The notes under the pieces were generated by a model that ran no database searches, was not told the DNA's origin, and worked only from the letters and a program-made list of their open reading frames with translations. A stretch of DNA of 64,000 nt from JAEUMY01 sp031394355 (GTDB lineage: Bacteria; Pseudomonadota; Gammaproteobacteria; Burkholderiales; Usitatibacteraceae), in the NCBI GenBank assembly GCA_031394355.1, contig JANNSU010000022.1:93215-157214 (forward strand), given 5' to 3'. A program made the position numbers and the translations under genes. Numbering within the stretch: the first letter of the stretch is position 1; each line of letters opens with the position of its first letter. Below, one piece after another: positions 8,312-16,164 of this stretch.

Positions 8312-8560
8312 GGCGTACTCGCTCGAAGCGGTTGATACCGGGCAGCTCAGGAGCGCCGCCGCTTGTTCTGACCTGCAGAATTGTGCAGTGCAATATCGCA
8401 TTCTAGCCCGACCGGTGCAGGTCATGCCAGCCGATCCTTGCGGAGCGCGTCATATGTGCACCCTCATGGGGTCGATATACTCTATAGGGTCAGACGAGCC
8501 CAACAATCTCGGCTTACACCCATTCCTGCATTCCCGACAATTGATCCACCGACACTGACC
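8312..8560. other. intergenic region between lysC and the GGDEF-EAL gene
   Basis: About 250 bp holding the divergent promoters. A GATATACTCTAT run near 8474-8485 could be a -10 for the rightward gene. I see no riboswitch or tRNA and no palindrome copy here. Confidence 0.4.
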
Positions 8561-11500
8561 TTGTCACTGACTCTCAACTCTCCGTCGCGTCAAGCCCTCT
8601 GGCTGCTCGCAATCGGCGTCATCCTGTCGATCTTCGTCTGGTCGCTGGCTGCTCGATTCGCGGCTCAGTCTGCACATCAGGAGTTTGAGCGCGAAGCCGC
8701 CGCGGCCGCGGGACTCGTCGAACGTCGTTTCACCCGCTACAGCGACCTGCTCTACGGCGTCAACGGACTGTTCGGCCAACACCGTGACGTGTCCAGACTC
8801 GCCTTCCATCGCTATGTCTCCTCACTGGACCTGGCAGAACGCTTCCCGGGCGTGCAATCGATGCAGTTTGTGCAAAGGGTAAGGGGAAGCGAAGCATCCA
8901 GCTTCATCGACACCGTCCGTACCGACAGCACGCTTATTGCGTCCGGCTATCCGGACTTCAAGATCCATCCTGCGGCAAATGCGAGCGAAATGTGGGTCAT
9001 CAACTTCGTTGAGCCGATGGCCGACAATCGTCCTGCTTTCGGTCTGGATATCCGGTCCAGGGCAGCCGCTCGGGAGGCCGCGGTACGGGCAAGGGATACC
9101 GGCGAGCCCGTGATCACCGCACGCTATCAGTTGGTACAGGACAATCAGCCGCGCGTCGGCCTGGTAGTCTATCTTCCAGTCTACGAATCGCGGCGCGACC
9201 GATACACGGTCGAGCAGCGCCGGTCGGAGTTGGCCGGATTCGTGAACATCGTCTTCCGTCCCGAAGCAGTATTCGCCTTCGCACTGGACGATGCGACTCG
9301 CGAACGGATTCGCTTTGAAATTCATGACCTGGGCCCGACCACGGCGCCACCTGGCACAGCAAGTGCCGAGAACCGCCTTTTCGGGCAACAGGAAATCGGC
9401 AGCCGCCGCGAACTTGGCTTCTTGTACCATTCTCAGCAGTTTTTACGAACGACGGCCATTGGTGGCCGCCATTGGCAAATTGTCATCGGCATGCGCGAGC
9501 CGGAATTGACTCACTGGCTTCACCCGGCACCATTGGCCGCGTTTCTCGCGAGTCTTGCCATCTTCGCGCTGATTGCGCTGCTTTTGCACAACGCCTCCCG
9601 GGCACGCGCCGAAGCGATCGAAGTCGCTGACCGGGCCACACAGGACCTGCGCCAGCAGCTGAGCCTGAACCAGCAGCTCATCGAGGCCTTGCCCAACCCG
9701 CTTTTCTTCAAGGACACGAGTGGCCACTACCTCGGGTGCAACCGCGCATTCGAAGAATTCACAGGGCGCAGCAAGGAGGATTTTGTCGGCAAGACCGTCT
9801 TCGAACTTCAGGACGCGGAAACGGCCCGCCTCAGCGCTGAATTCGACCGTTCATTGATGGAGCGTCCAGGCATCCAGCGCTATGAAACACTGATACAGCT
9901 GCCAAGCTTTGAGGCACCTCGATACGTGCAGATCAGCAAAGCCACGTTTCTCGACGCAAGTGGCAACGTGTCGGGGCTGGTCGGCATCATGGTGGATCTG
10001 ACCGATATTCGTGAAGCGGAAAACAACCTGCGGAAAAACGAAACCCAGCTCCGGCTGGCACTCGAGTCTGCTGAAATGGCGACATGGATTTGGAATGTCG
10101 GCGAAAAGACCTTTCAGGCGTCCGGCGGCTTCAATGCGCTCTTTGGCATCAAGAGCGATGTGCCGACCCGTTTATTCGAGGACTTTCGTGCCGCGATCCA
10201 TCCTGAAGACCGGGAGCGGACCGACGCCGCCCTCAAGCATGCCCTGATTTATAGCGACGACTTCCGCATCGAGATGCGGGTGTTGTGGCCGGATGGGGGC
10301 ACACACTGGATCGCGAGCCAAGGGCAGATCATCCGAAATCCGGAAGGTCGCGCATTGACCTTGATCGGCGTGGCCATGAACATCACCGAGCGCAAGCTGG
10401 CGGAGCAGCGCATCGAACACATGGCGCAACATGACTCGCTCACCGGGCTGCCCAATCGGGTACTGTTGAAAGACCGAATCTCGCAGGCAGTGCTTCACGC
10501 GAATCGGGGCCGCACGCCGGTGGCGGTCCTGTTCATCGATCTCGACCGGTTCAAGAACATCAATGACTCGCTGGGTCACGAGGCAGGTGACAGGCTCCTT
10601 CAGACTGTCGCGAAGCGAATTCGTACCTGCCTGAGAGAGGGTGACACGGTGTCACGACTTGGCGGCGATGAATTTGTCATTGTGTTGCCGGAAATCCACG
10701 GCGCGCATGATGTGTCGATTGTCGCGGCAAAGGTGCTGGAAACGCTTTCACAGCCCTATCATTTGCATGACCATGACCTGCACGTAAGCGCCAGCATCGG
10801 CGTGGCGATCTTCCCGGAGGATGGCGAAGACGCGGAGACACTGATGCGCAACGCCGATGCTGCGATGTATCACGCCAAGGATTCCGGACGGGCCAACTAC
10901 CAGTTCTTTACCGAGCAGATGAACGTTGCTTCGAAGCGTCGCGTGACGTTGGAGGCAGAGTTGCGGCGGGCCTTGGATCGGGACGAGCTCACCTTGGTGT
11001 ATCAACCCATCTTCGCGTTGACCAACGGCAAGGTAGTCGGTGCCGAGGCCCTGCTGCGATGGCAACACCCTGAGCGCGGAATCGTTGCGCCAGGCGAGTT
11101 CATCACGGTGGCAGAAGAAGCCGGGCTCATTCATCAGATTGGAGAGGGGGTTCTGCGCGCCGCGTGTGCCCAGGCGCGCCTCTGGCAGGATGACGGCATT
11201 GGTATCCGCCTGTCGGTAAACGTATCCGTACACCAGCTGCGCCGGCGGGCTTTCATTGATCAGCTGCGCGCGATTCTGGAAGCAACCAGTGTCAATCCCG
11301 AACTGCTGGAGCTGGAAATCACGGAGAGCCTGATCGTGGAGGACTCCAGCGAGGCACTCAAGACCCTGAAAACACTGGACGAGTTCGGCGTGCGACTTGC
11401 CATCGATGATTTTGGTACCGGCTATTCAGGACTGTCCTATCTGAAACGCTTTCCCATCGACACCGTCAAGATCGATCAATCGTTCATCCGTGACATCAGC

Positions 11501-11722
11501 ATCGATGCAGACGATGCCGCCATTGTTCGCGCCATCATCGCGATGGCCAAGAGCCTCAAGCTATCGGTTGTGGCGGAGGGAGTTGAAACGTCTGAACAGC
11601 TGGCATTCCTGTCCTCGCTCGGTTGCGACTTCGCACAGGGATATCTGCTCGGCCGGCCGATGGAGGCCGCCGCACTCACCGTCTTGCTGAAGGAGGGCCG
11701 TGCGGGCTTGCCTGCAGCCTGA
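8561..11722 (+). CDS. CHASE-PAS-PAS-GGDEF-EAL cyclic-di-GMP protein
   Basis: A large membrane sensor, ~1053 residues from the TTG at 8561. An N-terminal membrane helix is followed by a periplasmic CHASE domain (about 70-270), a second membrane helix (about 325-345), two PAS domains (about 370-490 and 495-620), GGDEF (LGGDEFV near 700) and EAL (AEALLRW near 828). REGD five residues before GGDEF is a complete inhibitory I-site. The EAL part keeps ITESL, DDFGTGYS, KIDQSFI and AEGVET, so both synthesis and breakdown of c-di-GMP are plausible. The start is uncertain: the TTG puts the first helix at the N-terminus, while the open frame extends back to 8381. Confidence 0.9.
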   Translation: MSLTLNSPSRQALWLLAIGVILSIFVWSLAARFAAQSAHQEFEREAAAAAGLVERRFTRYSDLLYGVNGLFGQHRDVSRLAFHRYVSSLDLAERFPGVQSMQFVQRVRGSEASSFIDTVRTDSTLIASGYPDFKIHPAANASEMWVINFVEPMADNRPAFGLDIRSRAAAREAAVRARDTGEPVITARYQLVQDNQPRVGLVVYLPVYESRRDRYTVEQRRSELAGFVNIVFRPEAVFAFALDDATRERIRFEIHDLGPTTAPPGTASAENRLFGQQEIGSRRELGFLYHSQQFLRTTAIGGRHWQIVIGMREPELTHWLHPAPLAAFLASLAIFALIALLLHNASRARAEAIEVADRATQDLRQQLSLNQQLIEALPNPLFFKDTSGHYLGCNRAFEEFTGRSKEDFVGKTVFELQDAETARLSAEFDRSLMERPGIQRYETLIQLPSFEAPRYVQISKATFLDASGNVSGLVGIMVDLTDIREAENNLRKNETQLRLALESAEMATWIWNVGEKTFQASGGFNALFGIKSDVPTRLFEDFRAAIHPEDRERTDAALKHALIYSDDFRIEMRVLWPDGGTHWIASQGQIIRNPEGRALTLIGVAMNITERKLAEQRIEHMAQHDSLTGLPNRVLLKDRISQAVLHANRGRTPVAVLFIDLDRFKNINDSLGHEAGDRLLQTVAKRIRTCLREGDTVSRLGGDEFVIVLPEIHGAHDVSIVAAKVLETLSQPYHLHDHDLHVSASIGVAIFPEDGEDAETLMRNADAAMYHAKDSGRANYQFFTEQMNVASKRRVTLEAELRRALDRDELTLVYQPIFALTNGKVVGAEALLRWQHPERGIVAPGEFITVAEEAGLIHQIGEGVLRAACAQARLWQDDGIGIRLSVNVSVHQLRRRAFIDQLRAILEATSVNPELLELEITESLIVEDSSEALKTLKTLDEFGVRLAIDDFGTGYSGLSYLKRFPIDTVKIDQSFIRDISIDADDAAIVRAIIAMAKSLKLSVVAEGVETSEQLAFLSSLGCDFAQGYLLGRPMEAAALTVLLKEGRAGLPAA

Positions 11723-11759
11723 CTGGTAAACTGCCAGCCTTCACCTCTGCGCCCCTGAC

Positions 11760-12212
11760 ATGCCCCGCATTGCCATCACCCGAAGACTCGAATTCGACGC
11801 GGGCCATCGCCTTCCCGGACATGCTTCACAGTGTCGCAACATCCATGGTCACCGCTATGCGATCGAGGTGACCCTGAGTGCCGACGTGATCCACGAGGAA
11901 GGACAGCCCGATGATGGCATGGTCATGGATTTCTCGGAGGTCAAACGCATTGCGCAGGAAAAATTGGTCGATCAATGGGACCACGCCTTTCTGGTGTACC
12001 GCGGCGACCGCGTGATGGTGGATTTCCTTGCCAGCGTGCCGGGTCACAAGACTGTGGTGCTGGATGAAGTACCCACAGCGGAAAACCTGGCTCGGATTGC
12101 CTTTGATCTGTTGTCCCATGCCTATCGCAACCGGTTTGGTGAAGAGATTCGCCTGACCCGGGTGCGTCTTTACGAAACCCCCAATTGCTGGGCCGACGCT
12201 GGCCCGGACTGA
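11760..12212 (+). CDS. queD: 6-carboxytetrahydropterin synthase
   Basis: A 150-residue member of the 6-pyruvoyltetrahydropterin synthase family making 6-carboxy-tetrahydropterin for queuosine. FDAGHRL and NIHGHRY supply the three zinc-binding His, CRN the catalytic Cys, and YETPNCWAD closes the fold. Length is slightly above the E. coli protein. It is followed closely by the S41 peptidase gene (5 bp), so they may be co-transcribed, although no shared function is evident. Confidence 0.93.
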   Translation: MPRIAITRRLEFDAGHRLPGHASQCRNIHGHRYAIEVTLSADVIHEEGQPDDGMVMDFSEVKRIAQEKLVDQWDHAFLVYRGDRVMVDFLASVPGHKTVVLDEVPTAENLARIAFDLLSHAYRNRFGEEIRLTRVRLYETPNCWADAGPD

Positions 12213-12217
12213 CATTC

Positions 12218-13594
12218 ATGAGGTTCACTGTGCGCCTGGGTACGTTACTTTCGATACTGATACCGCTGGTCGCTCTGACCGGTTGCGCGAGCTTCGACCC
12301 CAACAACGTCATTGGCCGACAATTCCCGGCTGGCAATGACGTGCCGGTGGCTGCATCGTCGGTGGCGGAAACGTTGACGGCTACACAGCGAGCCCAGGCT
12401 TTTGACCATGTTTGGGATACTGTCGACCGCCGCTATTACGATCCGAAAATGAATGGCATCGACTGGCGCGCCATGCAAGACAAGTATCGCCCGCTGGCGC
12501 TGGCGGCCGCAACAGACGAACAGTTCTGGGACCAGCTCGATCGCATGACCGGCGAATTGAAGGACTCTCATACCCGCGTTGAGTCCCCGACCCGAGCCGA
12601 ATCACGACGCCGGAATGAAAGTGTCACGCTTGGGCTCAACCTCTCCTGGATTGGCGACGCACTCGTCGTACTCGCCGTCAACAACCAGGCCGATGCGTGG
12701 TGGGCGGGCATCCGCCCGGGCACGAGCGTGGTTTCCATAGACGGGAGGCCGGCGCGCGAAGTGTATGACGCCCTGCTGGCAGAGAGCCGAAACTCCTCAT
12801 CCGAACGCGCCCGCCACATCGGTGCCATTGGGAGACTGAATCGGGGCGATCCGGGTTCGACCGTGCAGGTCACCGTGAAGCGTGCAGATGGCACTGAAAT
12901 GGCTGCATCCTTGAAACGTACTCGCGTGGCCAGTCCGCCCTCGGCCACGACGCGCACCCTGCCCTCCGGCTTTGGCTACATCCGATTCTCCAACTTTGTC
13001 GGGCAGCTGACGGAGACGGTCAAGAATGGCTTTGTCGACACCCGCTCGGCACCCGGTCTCATCATTGACCTGCGCGGCAATGGCGGTGGTTCATTGGGCA
13101 TGACGCGGGATCTGCTGTCCGAGCTGTTCCGCGAGCGGACTGTGCTCTCGCGCCAGCTCACCCGCACCATGCAACCCATCACCGTGGGCTTTGGCCTCTT
13201 CGAGCTTATCCGGATGGAATATGACGTGCCGGCCCGGCCGGATGCTTACACCGGTCCGGTGGTGGTGCTGATCAATGAAGGCAGTGGCAGCGGCAGCGAA
13301 TACTTCGCCGCCACGCTGCAATCGCTTCGAAGAGCAACCATCGTCGGCACCAATTCCTGTGGTTGCCTGCTGGGCTTCCTCGGCTATGCGAGCGTCCCCG
13401 GCGGCGCCGAGATGGCCTACAGCGAGATCGGGTTTGTGACGCCTGACGGCAAGCGAATCGAAGGCGACGGCGTGAAACCTGACTGGATCGTGACACCCAC
13501 CGTCGCAGACCTCCAGCTCTATCGCGATCGCGCGCTGGAAGTTGCGGAGCAAGTGTTGCGGGCGGAAGTCGAGAAGAAAAAGCTCGCGAAGTAG
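12218..13594 (+). CDS. S41-family peptidase-like lipoprotein
   Basis: A 458-residue lipoprotein with lipobox LTGC. An N-terminal tail is followed by a PDZ-like region (about 140-235: LGLNLSWIGDALVVLAV ... GTSVVSIDG) and the S41 catalytic domain with LIIDLRGNGGG and INEGSGSGSEYFA, where the nucleophile Ser is expected. The usual Lys-containing segment (GTxTxGKG in CtpA-type enzymes) is GTNSCGCLLG here, so the general base is not obvious. It may be a variant active site or an inactive homologue. Conserved Met at 12218 is the start; queD ends five bases earlier. Confidence 0.82.
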   Translation: MRFTVRLGTLLSILIPLVALTGCASFDPNNVIGRQFPAGNDVPVAASSVAETLTATQRAQAFDHVWDTVDRRYYDPKMNGIDWRAMQDKYRPLALAAATDEQFWDQLDRMTGELKDSHTRVESPTRAESRRRNESVTLGLNLSWIGDALVVLAVNNQADAWWAGIRPGTSVVSIDGRPAREVYDALLAESRNSSSERARHIGAIGRLNRGDPGSTVQVTVKRADGTEMAASLKRTRVASPPSATTRTLPSGFGYIRFSNFVGQLTETVKNGFVDTRSAPGLIIDLRGNGGGSLGMTRDLLSELFRERTVLSRQLTRTMQPITVGFGLFELIRMEYDVPARPDAYTGPVVVLINEGSGSGSEYFAATLQSLRRATIVGTNSCGCLLGFLGYASVPGGAEMAYSEIGFVTPDGKRIEGDGVKPDWIVTPTVADLQLYRDRALEVAEQVLRAEVEKKKLAK

Positions 13595-13651
13595 TGAGCT
13601 GCTGATTGCGAATATTCGCATTGGCGCACCCGTAGGCGCAAAGGCAAATTC

Positions 13652-13741
13652 TGGCGGAGGCGGTGAGATTCGAACTCACGGATGACTCGCGCCATCGCCG
13701 GTTTTCAAGACCGGTGCCTTAAACCACTCGGCCACACCTCC
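13652..13741 (-). tRNA. tRNA-Ser (anticodon TGA)
   Basis: A 90-nt class II tRNA with encoded CCA. Acceptor GGAGGTG pairs with the 3' strand CGCCTCC, D-arm region GGCCGAGTGG, anticodon loop CTTGAAA (TGA, reads UCN), a long variable arm, and T loop AGTTCGAATCT. The first 18 nt are repeated 149 bp upstream on the same strand. Confidence 0.97.
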
Positions 13742-13890
13742 ACTGTCACATCTACCTCAACCTGCTTGTTGCCAACAGCTCACTACGAAAATAGAGCGGT
13801 TTCCATGGCAAGCGTTGCATCGCTTGCCGGCTTCGGCAGCGCAAGCCATGGCTTGCGAAACCCTGCCTGCGCCCACTCGGCCACACCTCC
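13742..13890 (-). repeat. 149 bp unit duplicating the 5' end of tRNA-Ser(TGA)
   Basis: On the minus strand the first 18 nt of tRNA-Ser (GGAGGTGTGGCCGAGTGG) occur at 13873-13890 and again at the real gene start. Between them lies a stretch with a GCAAGCCATGGCTTGC palindrome and GCCGAAGCCGGCAAGCGATGC. The spacing (149 bp) matches that of the 3'-end duplications at tRNA-Arg and tRNA-Ser(GCT), and the inner sequence shows only weak likeness to those elements. Confidence 0.8.
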
Positions 13891-14041
13891 AAACCCGGCA
13901 GAATGACCTGAAACTGGCCAAAACCACCGCAGCGGAGGCGAAGTTTACCACCGGTCAATCCCACACTGAATCAGGGGTTGAAACTTTTGGGGTCTACCCG
14001 TAGTCTTACGCCTGCCTAAACACTTCCTCGGAGGACCTTTC

Positions 14042-14725
14042 ATGTCTGATGTCCAAACCTTAAACACCGCTCAATCCGGATCCATTCCGGCGCAACAGAA
14101 TCGCGTACTGCGCAATACCTACATGCTGCTCGCCATTTCGCTGGTACCCACCGTGGTCGGCGCGATGCTGGGCATGCAACTGAAGCTGCCCTTCCTGACT
14201 GGCTGGATGGGTCTCATTGTTTTCCTGGCGGGCGCCTTCGGCTTCATGTTCGCCATCGAAAAGAACAAGAACAGCAGCCTGGGTGTTGTCCTGCTGTTGG
14301 CCTTCACCTTCTTCATGGGCCTGATGCTGTCCAACCTGCTCGGACGTGTTTCCGTCATGAAGAACGGCGGTCAGATCATTGCATTGGCCTTCGGCGGCAC
14401 CTCGGTCATCTTCTTCGGCATGGCCACACTGGCATCGACGATCAAACGGGACCTGTCCGGGATGGGCAAGTTCCTGTTCGTGGGCGCGCTCATCATTTTT
14501 GTCGCGGCCATCGCCAACGTGTTTCTGCAGATCCCGGCGCTGATGCTGACGATCTCGGTGCTCGCGATCGGCATCTTCTCGGCCTTCATGCTGTATGACA
14601 TCAATCGCATCATCACCGGCGGCGAAACCAACTACATCTCCGCCACGCTGGCGCTCTACCTGAGTGTCTACAACGTGTTTTCGAATCTGCTGGTGCTGCT
14701 CGGCGTCATCGGCGGCGACGACTGA
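14042..14725 (+). CDS. Bax inhibitor-1/YccA family membrane protein
   Basis: A 227-residue inner-membrane protein with seven predicted hydrophobic helices and the family signatures SLGVVLLLAFTFFMGL, FGGTSVIFFGMA and MLYDINRIITGGETNYISATLALYLSVYN. The conserved Asp residues of the C-terminal helices are present. YccA/YbhL relatives interact with the FtsH protease or act as calcium-leak channels; the precise role here is inferred from family only. A strong GGAGGA ribosome site lies six bases before the ATG, and a terminator follows at 14781-14806. Confidence 0.92.
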   Translation: MSDVQTLNTAQSGSIPAQQNRVLRNTYMLLAISLVPTVVGAMLGMQLKLPFLTGWMGLIVFLAGAFGFMFAIEKNKNSSLGVVLLLAFTFFMGLMLSNLLGRVSVMKNGGQIIALAFGGTSVIFFGMATLASTIKRDLSGMGKFLFVGALIIFVAAIANVFLQIPALMLTISVLAIGIFSAFMLYDINRIITGGETNYISATLALYLSVYNVFSNLLVLLGVIGGDD

Positions 14726-14780
14726 TACGTCTTCCGATCCGCTGCGGTGTCTGCGAATATTCGCAAGCGCCGCAGCAACG

Positions 14781-14806
14781 AAAAGGGCGGCCTGGCCGCC
14801 CTTTTT
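14781..14806. terminator. bidirectional terminator between yccA-like gene and rlmD
   Basis: AAAAGGGCGGCC / GGCCGCCCTTTTT hairpin with a two-base loop between convergent genes. T-tracts lie on both sides, so it can end transcription from either strand. Confidence 0.88.
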
Positions 14807-14829
14807 CATGGCTCGGCGCTTCCTGCCTG

Positions 14830-16164
14830 TCAGCGCTCGAACAGCGCGATCGACTCCACATGCGCGGTGTGCGGAAACATGTTGACCACGCCCGCCGCCT
14901 TGAGTCGGTAACTCTTCGTCTGAACCAGCACCTCGGCGTCGCGAGCCAGCGTTGCCGGGTTGCAGGACACATAGACAATACGCTGCACCGTATTCTCATC
15001 AACCAGCTTGCAGACTTCCATCGCGCCATCTCGCGGTGGATCGATGAGCCACAGGGAAGCTTTAGGCAGCGACGCCACGGCACGCGCCGGATCGGTGTAT
15101 AGGTCCGCCGCCATGAATCGCGCCCTGTCTTCAAGTTTGTTTCGGGCGGCATTCTCGGTCGCGCGCTGCACCAGCGCCGGGCTCCCCTCCACGCCCACCA
15201 CGTTCGCCCCACGGCGCGCGAGCGCCAGGCTGAAGTTGCCCAGGCCGCAGAAGAGATCAACCACTGAGTCGCCCGGCTGCGGATTCAGCAGATCGACAGC
15301 ACGCTTCACCATGCGCTCATTGATCTCATGGTTCACCTGCGTGAACTCGGTTGGCCGGAAGGCGAGCTCAAGCTGAAACTCGGGCAGCCGGTAGGTGAGC
15401 AAAGGCGCATCCTCCGGATACCATGCGTATGCAGTCTCCGGACCCTTGGGCTGCTGCCACCACTGAATGCAATGCGTATCGGCGAATATTCGCAGGCGCG
15501 CCTCATCGGCGGTAGTGAGCGGCTCGAGCACTCGCAACACGAGCGCGATCACGGAAGCGCCGATGGCCACCTCAATCTGCGGCATGCGCTCCTTGCAATC
15601 CAGCGAGGTCATCAATTCGCGCAGCGGCGTGATGAGGTATCCGACCGACCTTGGCAGCACTTCGCACGACGTCATGTCTGCGACGTAGCTGCTTTTCTTC
15701 TCGCGGAATCCCACCAGCACGCCGCCCTTCTTCGGCACGTAGTGGACTGAAAGCCTGGCGCGCTGCCGATAGCCCCACTGCGAGCCGCTGATGGGCGGCA
15801 GAATCTGCTCCGGCTTCACCTTGCCGATGCGTTCAAGATTGTCTTCCAGCACGCGCTGCTTGGCCGCAACCTGCAGCGGTGCCGAGGCATGCTGCATGGC
15901 ACAGCCGCCACAGAGGCCAAAGAACCTGCAGCGCGGTGTCACGCGGTCGGCGCTTTCGCGCAGGACGGATTCGGTCTCACCTTCCTCGAAATTCGCCTTC
16001 ACGCGGGTCGCGCGCCAGGTCACCTTCTCCGTCGGCAACGCGCCTTCCACAAAGACTGCCTTGCCGTCTGCATGGGCAACACCGCGGCCTTCATGATCCA
16101 GCGACTCGATCATGGCGACTTTCACCGCACCTTTCGGTGAGGGACTGCGACGGGACATTCGCAT
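14830..16164 (-). CDS. rlmD: 23S rRNA (uracil-5-)-methyltransferase RlmD
   Basis: A 444-residue SAM-dependent enzyme of the TrmA/RumA family, methylating U1939 of 23S rRNA. It has an N-terminal TRAM domain (about 12-70), Fe-S cysteines CRFFGLCGGC (about 79-88), SAM motif VVDLFCGLGNFSL near 305, the DPPRDG motif, and the catalytic Cys in YVSCNPATLARD near 405. Length and motif order are normal. A palindrome copy (15482-15493) is read as LRIFADTH in the linker before the SAM domain. Confidence 0.94.
   Translation of the reverse strand: MRMSRRSPSPKGAVKVAMIESLDHEGRGVAHADGKAVFVEGALPTEKVTWRATRVKANFEEGETESVLRESADRVTPRCRFFGLCGGCAMQHASAPLQVAAKQRVLEDNLERIGKVKPEQILPPISGSQWGYRQRARLSVHYVPKKGGVLVGFREKKSSYVADMTSCEVLPRSVGYLITPLRELMTSLDCKERMPQIEVAIGASVIALVLRVLEPLTTADEARLRIFADTHCIQWWQQPKGPETAYAWYPEDAPLLTYRLPEFQLELAFRPTEFTQVNHEINERMVKRAVDLLNPQPGDSVVDLFCGLGNFSLALARRGANVVGVEGSPALVQRATENAARNKLEDRARFMAADLYTDPARAVASLPKASLWLIDPPRDGAMEVCKLVDENTVQRIVYVSCNPATLARDAEVLVQTKSYRLKAAGVVNMFPHTAHVESIALFER

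Noticed and set aside
7052..8425. Lysine riboswitch before lysC
   Set aside because: The leader between lysC and the divergent gene shows no lysine-riboswitch core and is too short on the lysC side to judge more.
14060..14809. 249-codon open frame opposite the yccA-like gene
   Set aside because: Translation is very rich in H, Q, E and D, as expected from the complement of hydrophobic codons.
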